Shown here: positions 53,807 through 63,960 of the stretch, piece by piece | How positions within the stretch are numbered: position 1 is the first letter of the stretch | Layout: each line of letters starts with the position of its first letter | NCBI RefSeq assembly: GCF_036898095.1 | Contig: NC_090739.1 | Location: 68,468,351-68,532,350, forward strand | DNA: 64,000 nucleotides | Source of the DNA: Palaemon carinicauda | Lineage: Eukaryota; Arthropoda; Malacostraca; Decapoda; Palaemonidae | Direction: 5' to 3' | The notes under the pieces: generated by a model | Databases searched by the model: none | What the model saw: the letters and a program-made list of their open reading frames with translations, nothing else | What the model was told of the DNA's origin: nothing | Program-made: the position numbers and the translations under genes

Positions 53807-55681
53807 ATGGCTCCCAAGCGTTCTGCTTCTCTTAAGGCTGGTAGTGAGCCTAAACGCCACCGAAGGATGATGACGATAGCTGAGAAGGTTACGCTTCTCG
53901 ACATGTTAAAAGATGGTAGAAGTTACGCGGCCGCCGGCCGCCATTTTGGCATCAACGAATCCACCGTTCGCTATATCAAAAAGGACGAGGCGAACATTAG
54001 AAAGACGGCTGCAATCACCTTTAGCAGATCAGCGAAGCGAGTCGTTACAACGCGTAATAAAACGATCGTACGCATGGAAGGTGCTTTAGCTGTGTGGATT
54101 GCCGACTGCCGGAAGAAGAACATAGCGTTGGATACGAACACCATCCAAACAAAGGCTTTGAGTTTATATGAGAATTTTGCTGCAAAGGAACCTAAAGACG
54201 ACGACGGCAACCATGCTGAAGATGATGATGATGCAGATGATCCTCAACCAGGAACATCCACTGATTCCCAGCCTCAGAAACGTTTTTCCGCAAGCAAAGG
54301 ATGGTTCGCGAAGTTTCAGAAACGCTTCGCCCAGAAAAGCGTTTCCCTGCATGGGGAGTCTGCTTCCGCTGACACTGCCGCTGCTGAAACTTACGTGAAC
54401 CAGACGTTCAAGAATATTATCGCCGAAGGTGGATACAAGCCGGAACAAGTCTTTAATATGGATGAGACTGGCTTGTTTTGGAAGAGAATGCCGTCGCGAA
54501 CTTTCCTGTTCAAAGAGGAAGCCAAAGCCTCTGGCTTTAAGGCATTCAAGGATCGCATTACCCTCGTGATGTGTGGCAATGCTGCTGGATTTTTGTTAAA
54601 GCCGGGGCTTATTTATAAGTCGAAAAATCCTCGCGCTTTGAAAAATAAAAATAAGAATCTCCTTCCCGTGTACTGGATGCATAATAAAAAAGCATGGATT
54701 ACGAAGATGCTGACCTCCAACTGGTTCCACCAGTGTTTTATCCCGCAAGTCAGTAAATATCTCTTAGAGAAGGGCTTGCCATTCAAGATCCTTCTCCTTA
54801 TGGATAACGCTGGTGGACACGCAACTGACCTGTCGCATGAGGGCATTCAGGTTGAGTTCCTGCCACCCAACACAACGTCATTAATTCAACCGATGGACCA
54901 GGGGGTTATCAGGCCGTTCAAGGCCCTCTACACGAAGAATACCTTGGCGGACCTCGTTGCGTGTGTGGATGCTGCCCAAGATGACGAGGATGAAGATTTC
55001 AACTTGAAGGCGTACTGGCGGCAGTACACCATAGCCACGTGCCTGCAGAATATTCAGAAGGCACTTCAAGAGATGAAACCTGCAACCGTGAATGCGAGCT
55101 GGAAGAAGTTGTGACCCGATATTGTTTACGACGACAAGGGATTTACTCCGTCGGAAATCCAACACTCTGCAATACGGAAATCTGTGCAGTTGGCTGCCAT
55201 AATTGGAGGTGACGGGTTTGGCGACATGACGACTGAAGACGTCGACGAGTTGTTGGACTGCCATTCCCAGCCCCTAACTGACGCAGACCTCGAAGACCTG
55301 ACGAAATCGGCAAGTGAGGAAGAGAGTGATACCCAGGAAGAGACCCAAGAAAATGTCGAAGAAACGGGCTTAACATTAGAACGGCTTGCCAAGGCCTGCA
55401 ACCACGCGAAGGAGTTGAAAGAAATGTTGCAAGAGTGGGACGAGGATATGGTTCGCTCGATGCAATTCTGCAACAAGGTTGATGACATAATGACTCCCTA
55501 CAAAATGCTTTTGGATCGAATAAAGAAGCAGCGGCAACAACTTCCGATCACAATGTTCTTCCAGCCTCGCAAAAAAGAGCCAGTTCCTCCTGCTAGTACG
55601 CCTTCGGAAGAAATTGAAGTTTCCCAGGAAGAAGTTGAAGAGGTGTCCCAGGAAAAGACACCTCCGTCTGAAGAAACGTAA
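53807..55681 (+). pseudogene. Tigger-type transposase, one internal TGA
   Basis: Cut-and-paste transposase of the pogo superfamily (Tigger branch, TIGD1-like). Order: a psq-type helix-turn-helix (about residues 15-65, MTIAEKVTLLDMLKDGRSYA), a CENP-B/Tc5 helix-turn-helix (about 85-190, ending KGWFAKFQKRF), then the DDE/D catalytic core with NMDETGLFW (D219), LLLMDNAGGH (D333) and IQPMDQGVI (D364), giving DD30D. A Glu/Ser-rich C-terminus follows with LPITMFFQPRKK. One frame runs from ATG 53807 to TAA 55679 and is interrupted only by TGA at 55112, after ASWKKL; the core precedes the stop. Related transposases continue through this point. A 435-residue product would keep both DNA-binding domains and the full triad. 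Confidence 0.9.
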
Positions 55682-55694
55682 AATACTATCATTG

Positions 55695-55748
55695 GCTGCA
55701 CAGTAGAACACATCATCAGCTTCATCATCATCATTTCTACTGTGCAGC
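55695..55748 (+). other. 14-bp stem hairpin after the transposase stop, copy 1
   Basis: GCTGCACAGTAGAA (55695-55708) and its exact complement TTCTACTGTGCAGC (55735-55748) enclose a 26-base loop rich in CATCAT. Identical stems occur in copy 2 at 59789-59842. It starts 14 bases after the stop codon. Confidence 0.85.
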
Positions 55749-55963
55749 AAATTCATCGCCATCACCATTCAAGTTTTTCTTCAACTTCTTTCGTGGTGAG
55801 TACAGTAACACTCTTTATTTTTTACTTTAATATTCTTACTGCCTGTTTTATAGTTTAGTAATGTACGTACTGTATGCATTAAGTTAAAGGGAAGGTTTTA
55901 AAAGTCTACATGTTGTAACCTATCATATTTTTTTTGTTTAAAATTTACATTTACGTACGTAAA

Positions 55964-55967
<4 letters not shown>

Positions 55968-56041
<74 letters not shown>
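55968..56041. repeat. (CT)n inside Tigger copy 1
   Basis: 74-bp run. The homologous run in copy 2 (60068-60149) is 82 bp. Confidence 0.96.
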
Positions 56042-56044
<3 letters not shown>

Positions 56045-56721
56045 AATTGTTTTCCTGCTTTGCTACGTACAATACTGTATAATTTATATTTGTAAGGTAA
56101 CATATTTTGTAAATGCTTTTACTGTAAATACTGTATGTACTGTATCATTATTTATCACTATCATCATGCGCGTTAAATGCCTTGTTTGTTCTGAGCGTGG
56201 TTGTTTACTGAGCGTACACGCCGTCGTTTCAGGCGGCGTCATAAAGAAAAACATTTCATTTGGAAGTCCTAAGAAAAATACGTAAACTAAAACATTGGTA
56301 ATAAACAAATCAACATACAGTACAGTACTGTATAATCAATATAATCGATGCAAAAACTAACCTATACATATATGTGTACTGTACACTAAATGAGTTTGTT
56401 TCTTCATTATGATCAGAGATGAACGTAAACAAAACATTGGTTGCCATTTTTTATCGTGCTTTTTAGGTGTTTAGGAAACGCATGATATAAAATCGCCTTT
56501 AATATTTGTGCCTGTTTTAGTTTAGGGTGCTGTAGTACATGCATTAAGTGTTCTGTGCATTAAAGGGTGGTTTGTTAACAGTACTACGTACAAGGGAAGG
56601 TTTTAAAAGTCCGAATATACATGTTAAATAAATAGGTAAATATGATGTCAGTACTTCGCGGATTTTCACCTATCGCGCCCGCGTCTGGAACCTATCTACC
56701 GCGATAAACGAGGGTTCACTG

Positions 56722-56841
56722 CACTTGTAACTCAACAACCGCCTGCTATTTCGCTTTCCTCTCGGAAAATAGCCTACTTGTTAGCATCGGGAACATCGAT
56801 TTCCTACCCGACAGCTTTCACATGCGTCACGTAAGACTTCT
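56722..56841 (+). other. Spacer between the two Tigger copies
   Basis: About 120 bp of GC-moderate sequence (CTCAACAACCGCCTGCTATT...). In style it matches the Ser/Pro/Arg-rich coding repeats of the Gag-like host element on either side, so the two transposons sit in one host element. Confidence 0.5.
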
Positions 56842-57322
56842 CCCTCTTCGCGGTTCGACCATCGCGGATTCACCACTTCGCGGGTTTTTTTCATAACCCA
56901 TATATATAAACATCGCGGATTTTCCGGAAATTTCGAAAATACCGCGATATTTGAAGACCCCAAATACGATATTTCGTTACCTGTAATTCCATTAATACTG
57001 TAATTAGTAATATCTGCTCTTACTGATTGTTCATTGCATTACATTTGACATATAATTCAGTACAGAAAGAAATAAAACACGAAAAGAGAATGTGATCATA
57101 CGATAATTCAGTATTGTATACAGTACGTAGTAAAATTAAATCGAACATGAAACGCAAATCAGATGCAGTCATACCATATTAGAATGGTGTAAGGCTGCTG
57201 ATGGCTGCTACTGTACTACAAATGTAATGGATGTGCATCTTTTCCATGAATCTTTTGTATGTATACGTACGTAGTACTGCATCCAATAATATTCTTTGTT
57301 GCAAAAATCACATCTCGAATAA

Positions 57323-57328
<6 letters not shown>

Positions 57329-57402
<74 letters not shown>
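57329..57402. repeat. (GA)n inside Tigger copy 2
   Basis: 74-bp run, more than twice its counterpart in copy 1. Confidence 0.96.
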
Positions 57403-57407
<5 letters not shown>

Positions 57408-57429
57408 CCTACAACAAAAGAAGCGTAAA

Positions 57430-57539
57430 ATAGCGTACGTAAAGCTGTATTATTATTATTATTATTATTATTGTGGTTGTTGTTATTAAAATTATTATTG
57501 TTATTATTATTATCATTATTATTATTATTATTATTATCA

Positions 57540-57580
<41 letters not shown>
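57430..57580. repeat. (ATT)n/(TTG) tract inside Tigger copy 2
   Basis: Imperfect ATT array with GTT/GTG/CATT interruptions, matching the position of 53345-53470 in copy 1. Asparagine-rich antisense frames over it are artefacts. Confidence 0.9.
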
Positions 57581-57872
57581 TGTATACGTAGGGTACCTTG
57601 TACTTTGAATTGGTAACCTACGTAGCATATAAGACGGATTGTGATTGGTTCAAGCGCTGATAGAAGACGAATCAGAACCCAAGTTTTGTAATCTAGCCTG
57701 TGATTGGTGTTTTGCCCGCATCTCCAACTTCCAGCATCTTTTCGCGGTCACTTTCTCTCCCGCCGTATCGCTGTGTAGACGTTGTTAAGTTATTGTGAAC
57801 TTTAATCTGTGCTGTGCGTGACTGTTTTAAGTTGAACTTTTTGTTGAACTTTCTGTTAAACCCTACTGTACA

Positions 57873-59775
57873 ATGCCTCCCAAGCATTCTGCTTCTACTA
57901 AGGCTGGTAGTGAGCCTAAACGCCACCGAAGGATGATGACGATTGCTGAGAAGGTGACGCTTCTCGATATGTTAAAAGACGGTAGAAGTTACGCGGCCGC
58001 AGCCCGCCATTTTGGAGTCAACGAATCCACCGTTGCTATATCAAGAAGGACGAGGCGAACATTAGAAAGACGGCTACCATCACCTTTAGCAGATCAGCGA
58101 AGCGAGTCGTTACCACGCGTAATAAAACGATCGTACGCATGGATGGTGCTTTAGCAGTGTGGATTGCCGACTGCCGGAAGAAGAACATAGCGTTGGATAC
58201 GAACACCATCCGAAACAAGGCTTTGAGCTTGTATGAGAATTTTGCGGCAAAGGAACCTCAAGACGACGATGGCGACCATGCTGAAGAAGATGATGATGTA
58301 GATGAACCTCAACCAGGGACATCCACTGATTCCCAGCGTCAGAAACAACGTTTTTCCGCCAGCAAAGGATGGTTCGCGAAGTTTCAGAAACGCTTCGCCC
58401 TGAAAAGCGTTTCCCTGCATGGCGAGGCTGCTTCCGCTGACACTGCCGCTGCTGAAACTTACGTGAACGAGACGTTCAAGAATATTATCGCCGAAGGTGG
58501 ATACAATCCGGAACAAGTGTTTAATATGGATGAGACCGGCTTGTTTTGGAAGAGAATGCCGTCGCGAACTTTCCTGTTCAAAGAAGAAGTCAAAGCCTCT
58601 GGCTTTAAAGCATTCAAGGCTCGCGTTACCTTCGTGATGTGTGGCAATGCTGCTGGATTTTTGCTAAAGCCGGGGCTTATTTACAAGTCGAAAAATCCTC
58701 GCGCTTTGAAAAATAAGAATAAGAATCTCCTTCCCGTGTACTGGATGCATAATCCAAAAGCATGGATTAGAAGATGCTGACCTCCAACTGGTTCCACCAG
58801 TGTTTCATCCCGCAAGTCAGTCAATATCTCTTAGAGAAGGGCTTGCCATTCAAGATCCTTCTCCTTATGGATAACGCTGGTGGACACGCAACTGACCTGT
58901 CGCGTGAGGGAGTTCAGGTTGAGTTCCTGCCACCCAACACCACGTCATTAATTCAACCGATGGACCAGGGAGTTATCAGGGCGTTCAAGGCCCTCTACAC
59001 GAAGAATACCTTGGCGGACCTCGTTGCGTGTGTGGATGCTGCCCAAGAAGATGAAGATGAAGATTTTAATTTGAAGGCGTACTGGCGGCAGTACACCATA
59101 GCCACGTGCCTGCAGAACATTCAGAAGGCACTGCAGGAAATGAAACCTGCAACCGTTAATGCGAGCTGGAAGAAGTTGTAGCCCCAGATTGTTTACGACG
59201 ACGAGGGATTTACTCCGTCTGAAATCCAACACTCTGCAATACGGAAATCTGTGCAGTTGGCTGCGATAATTGGAGGTGACGGGTTTGGCGACATGACGAC
59301 TGAAGACGTCGACGAGTTGTTGGACTGCCATTCCCAGCCGCTAACTGACGCAGACATAGAAGACCTGACGAAATCGGCCAGTGAAGAAGAGAGCGAAACA
59401 CAGGAAGAGACCCAAGAAAATGTCGAAGAAACGGGCTTAACATTAGAACGGCTTGCCAAGGTCTGCAACCATATAAAGGAGGTGAAAGAAATGTTGCAAG
59501 AGTGGGACGAGGATATGGTTCGTTCTATGCAATTCTGCAACAAAATCGATGAAGACATGACTCCCTACAGGATGCTCTTAGAGCGAAAAAAGAAGCAGCG
59601 GCAGCAACTTCCGATCACAATGTTCTTCCAGCCTCGCAAAAAAGAGCCAGTTCCTCCTGCTAGTACGCCTTCGGAAGAAATTGAAGAAGTTTCCCCGGAA
59701 GAAGTTGAAGAAGTTTCCCAGGAAGAAGTTGAAGAGGTGTCCCAGGAAAAGACACCTCCGTCTGAAGAGACGTAA
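57873..59775 (+). pseudogene. Tigger-type transposase pseudogene, copy 2
   Basis: Close copy of the 53807-55681 gene from ATG 57873 to TAA 59773. Breaks visible by comparison: a 1-base deletion at 58034/58035 after NESTV in the first helix-turn-helix, a 1-base deletion at 58769/58770 after AWI (between catalytic D1 and D2), and TAG at 59179 after ASWKKL. That TAG is the very codon that is TGA in copy 1. The three catalytic Asp codons remain (NMDETGLFW, LLLMDNAGGH, IQPMDQGVI). The acidic C-terminus has one extra unit of a 24-bp repeat encoding about EVEEVSQE. Confidence 0.92.
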
Positions 59776-59788
59776 AATACTATCATTG

Positions 59789-59842
59789 GCTGCACAGTAG
59801 AAGACATCATCAGCTTTTTCATCATCATTTCTACTGTGCAGC
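59789..59842 (+). other. 14-bp stem hairpin after the transposase stop, copy 2
   Basis: Same perfect 14-bp arms as in copy 1 (59789-59802 and 59829-59842), again with a 26-base loop although the loop sequence differs. Confidence 0.85.
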
Positions 59843-60063
59843 AAATTCATCGCCATCATCATTCAAGTTTTTCTTCAACTTCTTTTGTGGTGAGTACAGT
59901 AACAATCTTTATTTTTTATTTTAATATTCTAACATTTTAATATTTGTGCCTGTTTTAGTTTAGTATGCATTAAGTTAAAGGGAAGGTTTTAAAAGTCTGA
60001 AGAGTATACATGTTGTAACCTATCATATTTTTTTTGTTTAAAATTTACATTTACGTACGTAAA

Positions 60064-60067
<4 letters not shown>

Positions 60068-60149
<82 letters not shown>
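60068..60149. repeat. (CT)n inside Tigger copy 2
   Basis: Pure run of 82 bp. Confidence 0.97.
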
Positions 60150-60154
<5 letters not shown>

Positions 60155-60308
60155 TTGTTTTCCTGCTTTGCTACGTACTGTATGTACTGTATGATTTTAT
60201 ATAGATACGGTAAATAATATTTGTAATAACATATTTTCTAAAAGCTTTTACTGTAATATCATTATTTATCACTTTCATCATGCGCGTTAAAGGCCTTTAC
60301 TGAGCGTA

Positions 60309-60344
60309 CTTTATGACGCCGTCGTTTCAGGCGGCGTCATAAAG
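60309..60344 (+). other. 13-bp stem hairpin in the Tigger 3' region
   Basis: CTTTATGACGCCG (60309-60321) pairs perfectly with CGGCGTCATAAAG (60332-60344) around a 10-base loop. In copy 1 (about 56213-56236) the right arm is intact but the left arm is damaged and keeps only the inner CGCCG pairing. Confidence 0.8.
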
Positions 60345-60792
60345 AAAAACATTTCATTTGGAAGTCCTAAGAAAAATTAAGTAAAACATTGGTAATAACA
60401 AAATCAACATACTGTATAATCAATGCAAAAACTAACCTATACACAGATGTGTACACTAAATGCGTTTGTTTCTTCATTATGATCAGAGATAAACGTAAAC
60501 AAAACATTGGTTGCCATTTTTTATCGTGCTTTTTGGTGTGTTTAGGAAACGCATGATATAAAATCGCCTTTAATATTTGTGCCTGTTTTAGTTTAGGGTA
60601 CTGTAGTACATGCATTAAGTGTTCTGTACATTAAAGGGTAGTTTGTTAACAGTACTACGTACAAGGGAAGGTTATAAAAGTCTGAATATACATGTTAAAT
60701 AAATAGGTAAATATGGTGTCACTACTTCGCGGATTTTCACCTATCGCGGTCGGGTCTAGAACTTATCTACTGCGATAAACGAGGGTTCACTG

Positions 60793-61961
60793 TATCTGAA
60801 TGCGAACACCCATTGGTGCGCGAATTGTTGACCAGGTGTCATCCTTCCCGTCCAGTGTTGCGTGAATCGCCTGCTTGTGAGTCGTCGACCCACTGTCCTT
60901 CCTCTCATTCATCGGTACTGATCGATACCGCGATTTTGCGGCAGCGTGTGCCAATGCTTGGGCATTCTCTGACTCATCATCCATCGCTGGGTCACCAGGC
61001 CTCACTTCAACGATCGGAGATTCACCAGTGTTACCCAACGCATCGGCGGCCGCCACTCGTCCAACATACGACTGCGAAAGTGAGTGTTCATCCTCATCCA
61101 AGTGAGGATCGTCATCTACAGCCACCGAGAGCGGTGGTTGTAACCACAAAGAAAGCTAAGGTTGTTACAGACTGTTCACTGTCGCCCCATTCCCCTCCCA
61201 GCAAACGCATAACAGTGCGACGGTGGGGGGAGGAGGAAGAGGGTAAGCTTCAGGGGTTTAAAATGGTAAGCTTCAGGGGCTTAAAATCCCGAAATTTCCA
61301 AAACCTAGGAAGGAACAATTGTCTTCGGTGCCAAAGACTTCATCATCAGGGATGAAGACTCCTAGTAAGGACCCTTTGACCTCGATCCCTTCAGGGGAAC
61401 TATCGAGTAGCTCTTCTCTGAGCAAGCAGCCTTTGTTCAGCACTTTGGTCAGGGCTGTGACCCATGCCTTCGTCCCTCTGCTGCCTACGCGACCTGCGGA
61501 TGCCCCCGGGGTTTCTCTGGGGATGTCCTCGGTCTCGACCGACCCCGGACAATGGACCACGACGGCTTCTCTGAAGAGGTAGAGAGGAACTCCGGACAAA
61601 CTTTTATTATCGAGGGTGAAGCTGATTCTGGCCAGTGTTCCAAGATCAGAGGTTTCCCTGGTAAACTCAGCCTTGCCTCTACCTACCAGTGCCTCACCCA
61701 CCAACTTGAAAGGCTCTCAGAGGGAAGAGTCAGTTTCGAACTCTCCCCTTCCGTCACCGATGGAAAATTCCCACAAAGGGAACCAGAACGACACCTGTGA
61801 GGAGTGTATGATGTGGTCATCCTCCTAGTGGGAGATATTTGGCAGGTGATACAAGAAGAAATCGAAGAGGGATTTTTCTCCTTTGAGGTAATCCTCGAAG
61901 TTGAAGGAACTTTGTCCTTTTGCTTACACCTCTCGATCTCTTCTCAAAGTTCCTTCTCTAT
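60793..61961 (+). pseudogene. Gag-like host element, part downstream of the Tigger insertions
   Basis: Ser/Pro/His/Arg-rich frames in plus orientation: SECEHPLVRE-type repeats to about 61200, then a block with LSSVPKTSSSGMKTPSKDPL and PLFSTLVRAVTHAFVPLLP (61319-61582). Near 61790 there is a third, decayed ribbon remnant, CEECMMWSSS followed by KKKSKRDFSP with stops in between. The first part appears to be the continuation of the element interrupted at 52.8 kb. No intact frame. Confidence 0.5.
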
Positions 61962-63960
61962 TCATTAGGGGTTATTACTCTTAGCGAAGCTGAAAGGACG
62001 AGCCATTTAAATTTTAGCGAGGGTTAAATACCCATTCTGCTAGGTAGAGGGGGTGGGGGGGTCATCCTTCGAATATTTTTTGGACTGCCATTAATTGCTT
62101 TTGTTTGTGCTTTCTCTTTGATTAGTGTGTGTGTGTGTGTGTGTTGACTTCTGCGACCATACGTACTTGCCCTGGACTTGAAGGTTGGCCTTATGGAACC
62201 TTCATGTCAGCTGTGGACACCGATCGCCACACCCTTTGTCCCGCCTGCAGAGGTCAACGGTGTGATAGTGATGAAAGATGTAGTGAGTGTCGGGAGTGGT
62301 CTGCCTTCCAGTGGGAAAGGTTTGGGCAACAGCGGAAGAAGTCAAAGCGGGATATTTCTCCTTCGAAGGTTTCTTCGAAAAGGGAAAAACCCATGACCAA
62401 TAGAGGGTTATGAACAACCTTTCTCTAAAGCTCCTGCTCGTCTGGTCTCTTCCGGGAGACCGTCGAGTAGTAGCGTAGACCCTTTAATTTTTGGCTAACC
62501 CCGGTCCTCAAGAGATGGTGTTGCTTCCCCTAGCAAAGCAGCCCCACCTTTCCCCCCCTGTGAGGCCTTGTTTCTGTCACCTTTTTTACAGGTGTGGTTG
62601 TCCTTGGGGCTTCCGGGTCTGCCCTCCAAGGACTCCTTGTTGCACTTCATCATTCTTAGTGCTAGTGCACAGCTGCCGTTGACTTCGGAGTTAGATCCTC
62701 TGTCGTGCGTCGATATTGTAGTATCTGATGCGTCTTCCGTGGCCGCTGCCGTGGCCCTGCATCTTCAGATTCTCCAGGTGTTGCTGCCGACTGTGTCCCC
62801 CCACCGTTCCTGTTCATCCTTCGAGGGGGGAACTAAGTCTTTCATCTGTCTCTCCTGCGAGTGTTTCTCCTCAGAGGAGGAGTTCGCTCATAGAGACTCC
62901 TCTGCGGAGGACTGCTGCTTCTAAAGGTCAGCTTGCAGATCCCCCAGCCTCTAGAGGGCGTCTTCAATCTCGCAGAGCTGGCCCTCCCTTCGCCTTAGAG
63001 GTGGCTCTTCACCATTGGTGAAAAGGTGCCTCCTCGGCTCTTCAGCTTCATCTTCGCATCCGTTTCCCGCAGAGGAGCCTCCGCTACAGTCGTCTTCCGG
63101 CCCTCGACCTGGACCTTCTCCTGACAACACTGCTGCTAGTCCTCGGACTTCGGCCCTGGACTCTTCTGTGGATCGTTCGTGATCTCCGTCAGAGGATGTT
63201 CGCCCTTCCAAAGGGCGTATCCCTGTTCCAGACCATCCTTCACGCCGACCTGCTGACCCGCCTTCTCCGTTCCCCTCTCCTTTTCATCGCATGCCTGCTC
63301 ATGCTTTACCGTCGAAGTGTTAGCTGCTCGCCAATGCTCTCCAGCGCGCCAGAGCCCTTCAGTGCACCAGCGCTCACCAGCATCACGTCAGCGCCCTCTT
63401 GCACTTCAACGCTTCTCAGAGCGTCATCGTTCTCCAGTGCTTCAGCGCTCTTCGGTGCACCAGCACTTGCCTGCTCGTCAGCACCTTCCAATGCCCCAGC
63501 GATCTACCGATCACCGGCGCATTCTCGCCATTCCATTCCAAAGATCAAGGTTTGCCAGCTTGCCAGTGCACCTTTGCTCACCAGCAAAACACTGCTCTCC
63601 AACTCATCTGCATTCCCCTACACGGCAGCACACTCAAGCGCAGCAACGTTCTCCTGTGTGCCAGCGCTCCAACTCACAAGCGCTCTCCTAGGCGTCAGCA
63701 CTCTTCTACTCGCTAGTGCTCTCTTGCGCACCAGTGCTTTCCTGTGCGCCAACTCTTACCTGTGCACCCGCTCTCACCTGCGCACTTACATTTACCTGTG
63801 CAGCGCCTCACCGCGCGCCATCACTTTCATGCACACAAGTGCTCTCCGGCTTGCTAGGGCTCTCCTGCGCACTTGCGCCAAACCTTAGAGTAGGTTTTCC
63901 TGGCTTCAAAACATCTCAGGCAAAAGGAACGTCACAATAGAAACTCTGACAGGTCACTGT
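61962..63960 (+). pseudogene. Gag-like zinc-ribbon retroelement, copy 2
   Basis: The leader matches 51.28-51.55 kb (GCGAAGCTGAAAGGAC, TTAGCGAGGGTTAA, TTTTTGGACTGCC) but lacks about 95 bp of it. The start codon corresponding to copy 1's ATG at 51553 is ATA at 62159. The ribbon frame (62129-62413) has IRTCPGLEGW, FMSAVDTDRH, CPAC-x10-CSEC, WSAFQWERFG, KKSKRDISPSK. A frameshift follows, then LGLPGLPSKDSLLHF (62568-62924 frame) and Pro/Ser/Ala-rich sequence with the 18-bp repeats at the end. The window ends inside the element. Confidence 0.55.
63317..63900 (+). repeat. Degenerate 18-bp coding tandem repeat
   Basis: Repeats of about 18 bp (hexapeptides), clearest at 63730-63860 where units read roughly GCGCACCAGTGCTTTCCTGT and variants. 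One frame gives QRSP-type hexads (63317-63691), another CAPxLS/CAPALT-type hexads (63716-63860). Frame changes inside the array indicate decay. The QRSP frame fits the Ser/Pro/Arg-rich linker of the Gag-like element. Confidence 0.65.

Larger units (their letters stand above)
52810..56721 (+). mobile_element. Tigger/pogo DNA transposon, copy 1
   Basis: A 3.9-kb element with terminal inverted repeats starting CAGTGAACCCTCG (52810) and ending CGAGGGTTCACTG (56721). Outside the shared ~13 bases the ends carry repeated (A/T)TCGCGG motifs. It contains one transposase gene (53807-55681), internal (TA)n near 52880, (GA)n at 53285-53317, ATT/TTG-rich sequence at 53345-53470, (CT)n at 55968-56041 and two hairpins 3' of the gene. 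The bases flanking the ends are CA on both sides rather than the TA expected for this superfamily. Confidence 0.92.
56842..60792 (+). mobile_element. Tigger/pogo DNA transposon, copy 2
   Basis: Same element and orientation as copy 1. The right end CGAGGGTTCACTG ends at 60792 and is followed by TA, the expected target dinucleotide. At the left the outermost inverted repeat is lost or rearranged and homology starts at about CTTCGCGGTTCG (56845). It shares all internal landmarks with copy 1: the CCAAT boxes, (GA)n, (CT)n and both hairpins. Confidence 0.9.

Noticed and set aside
55126..55488. Antisense frames of 120 codons over the Tigger transposase (also 59193-59558, 54164-54448, 58151-58516)
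   Set aside because: Shadows of the transposase coding strand, shared by both copies for that reason only.
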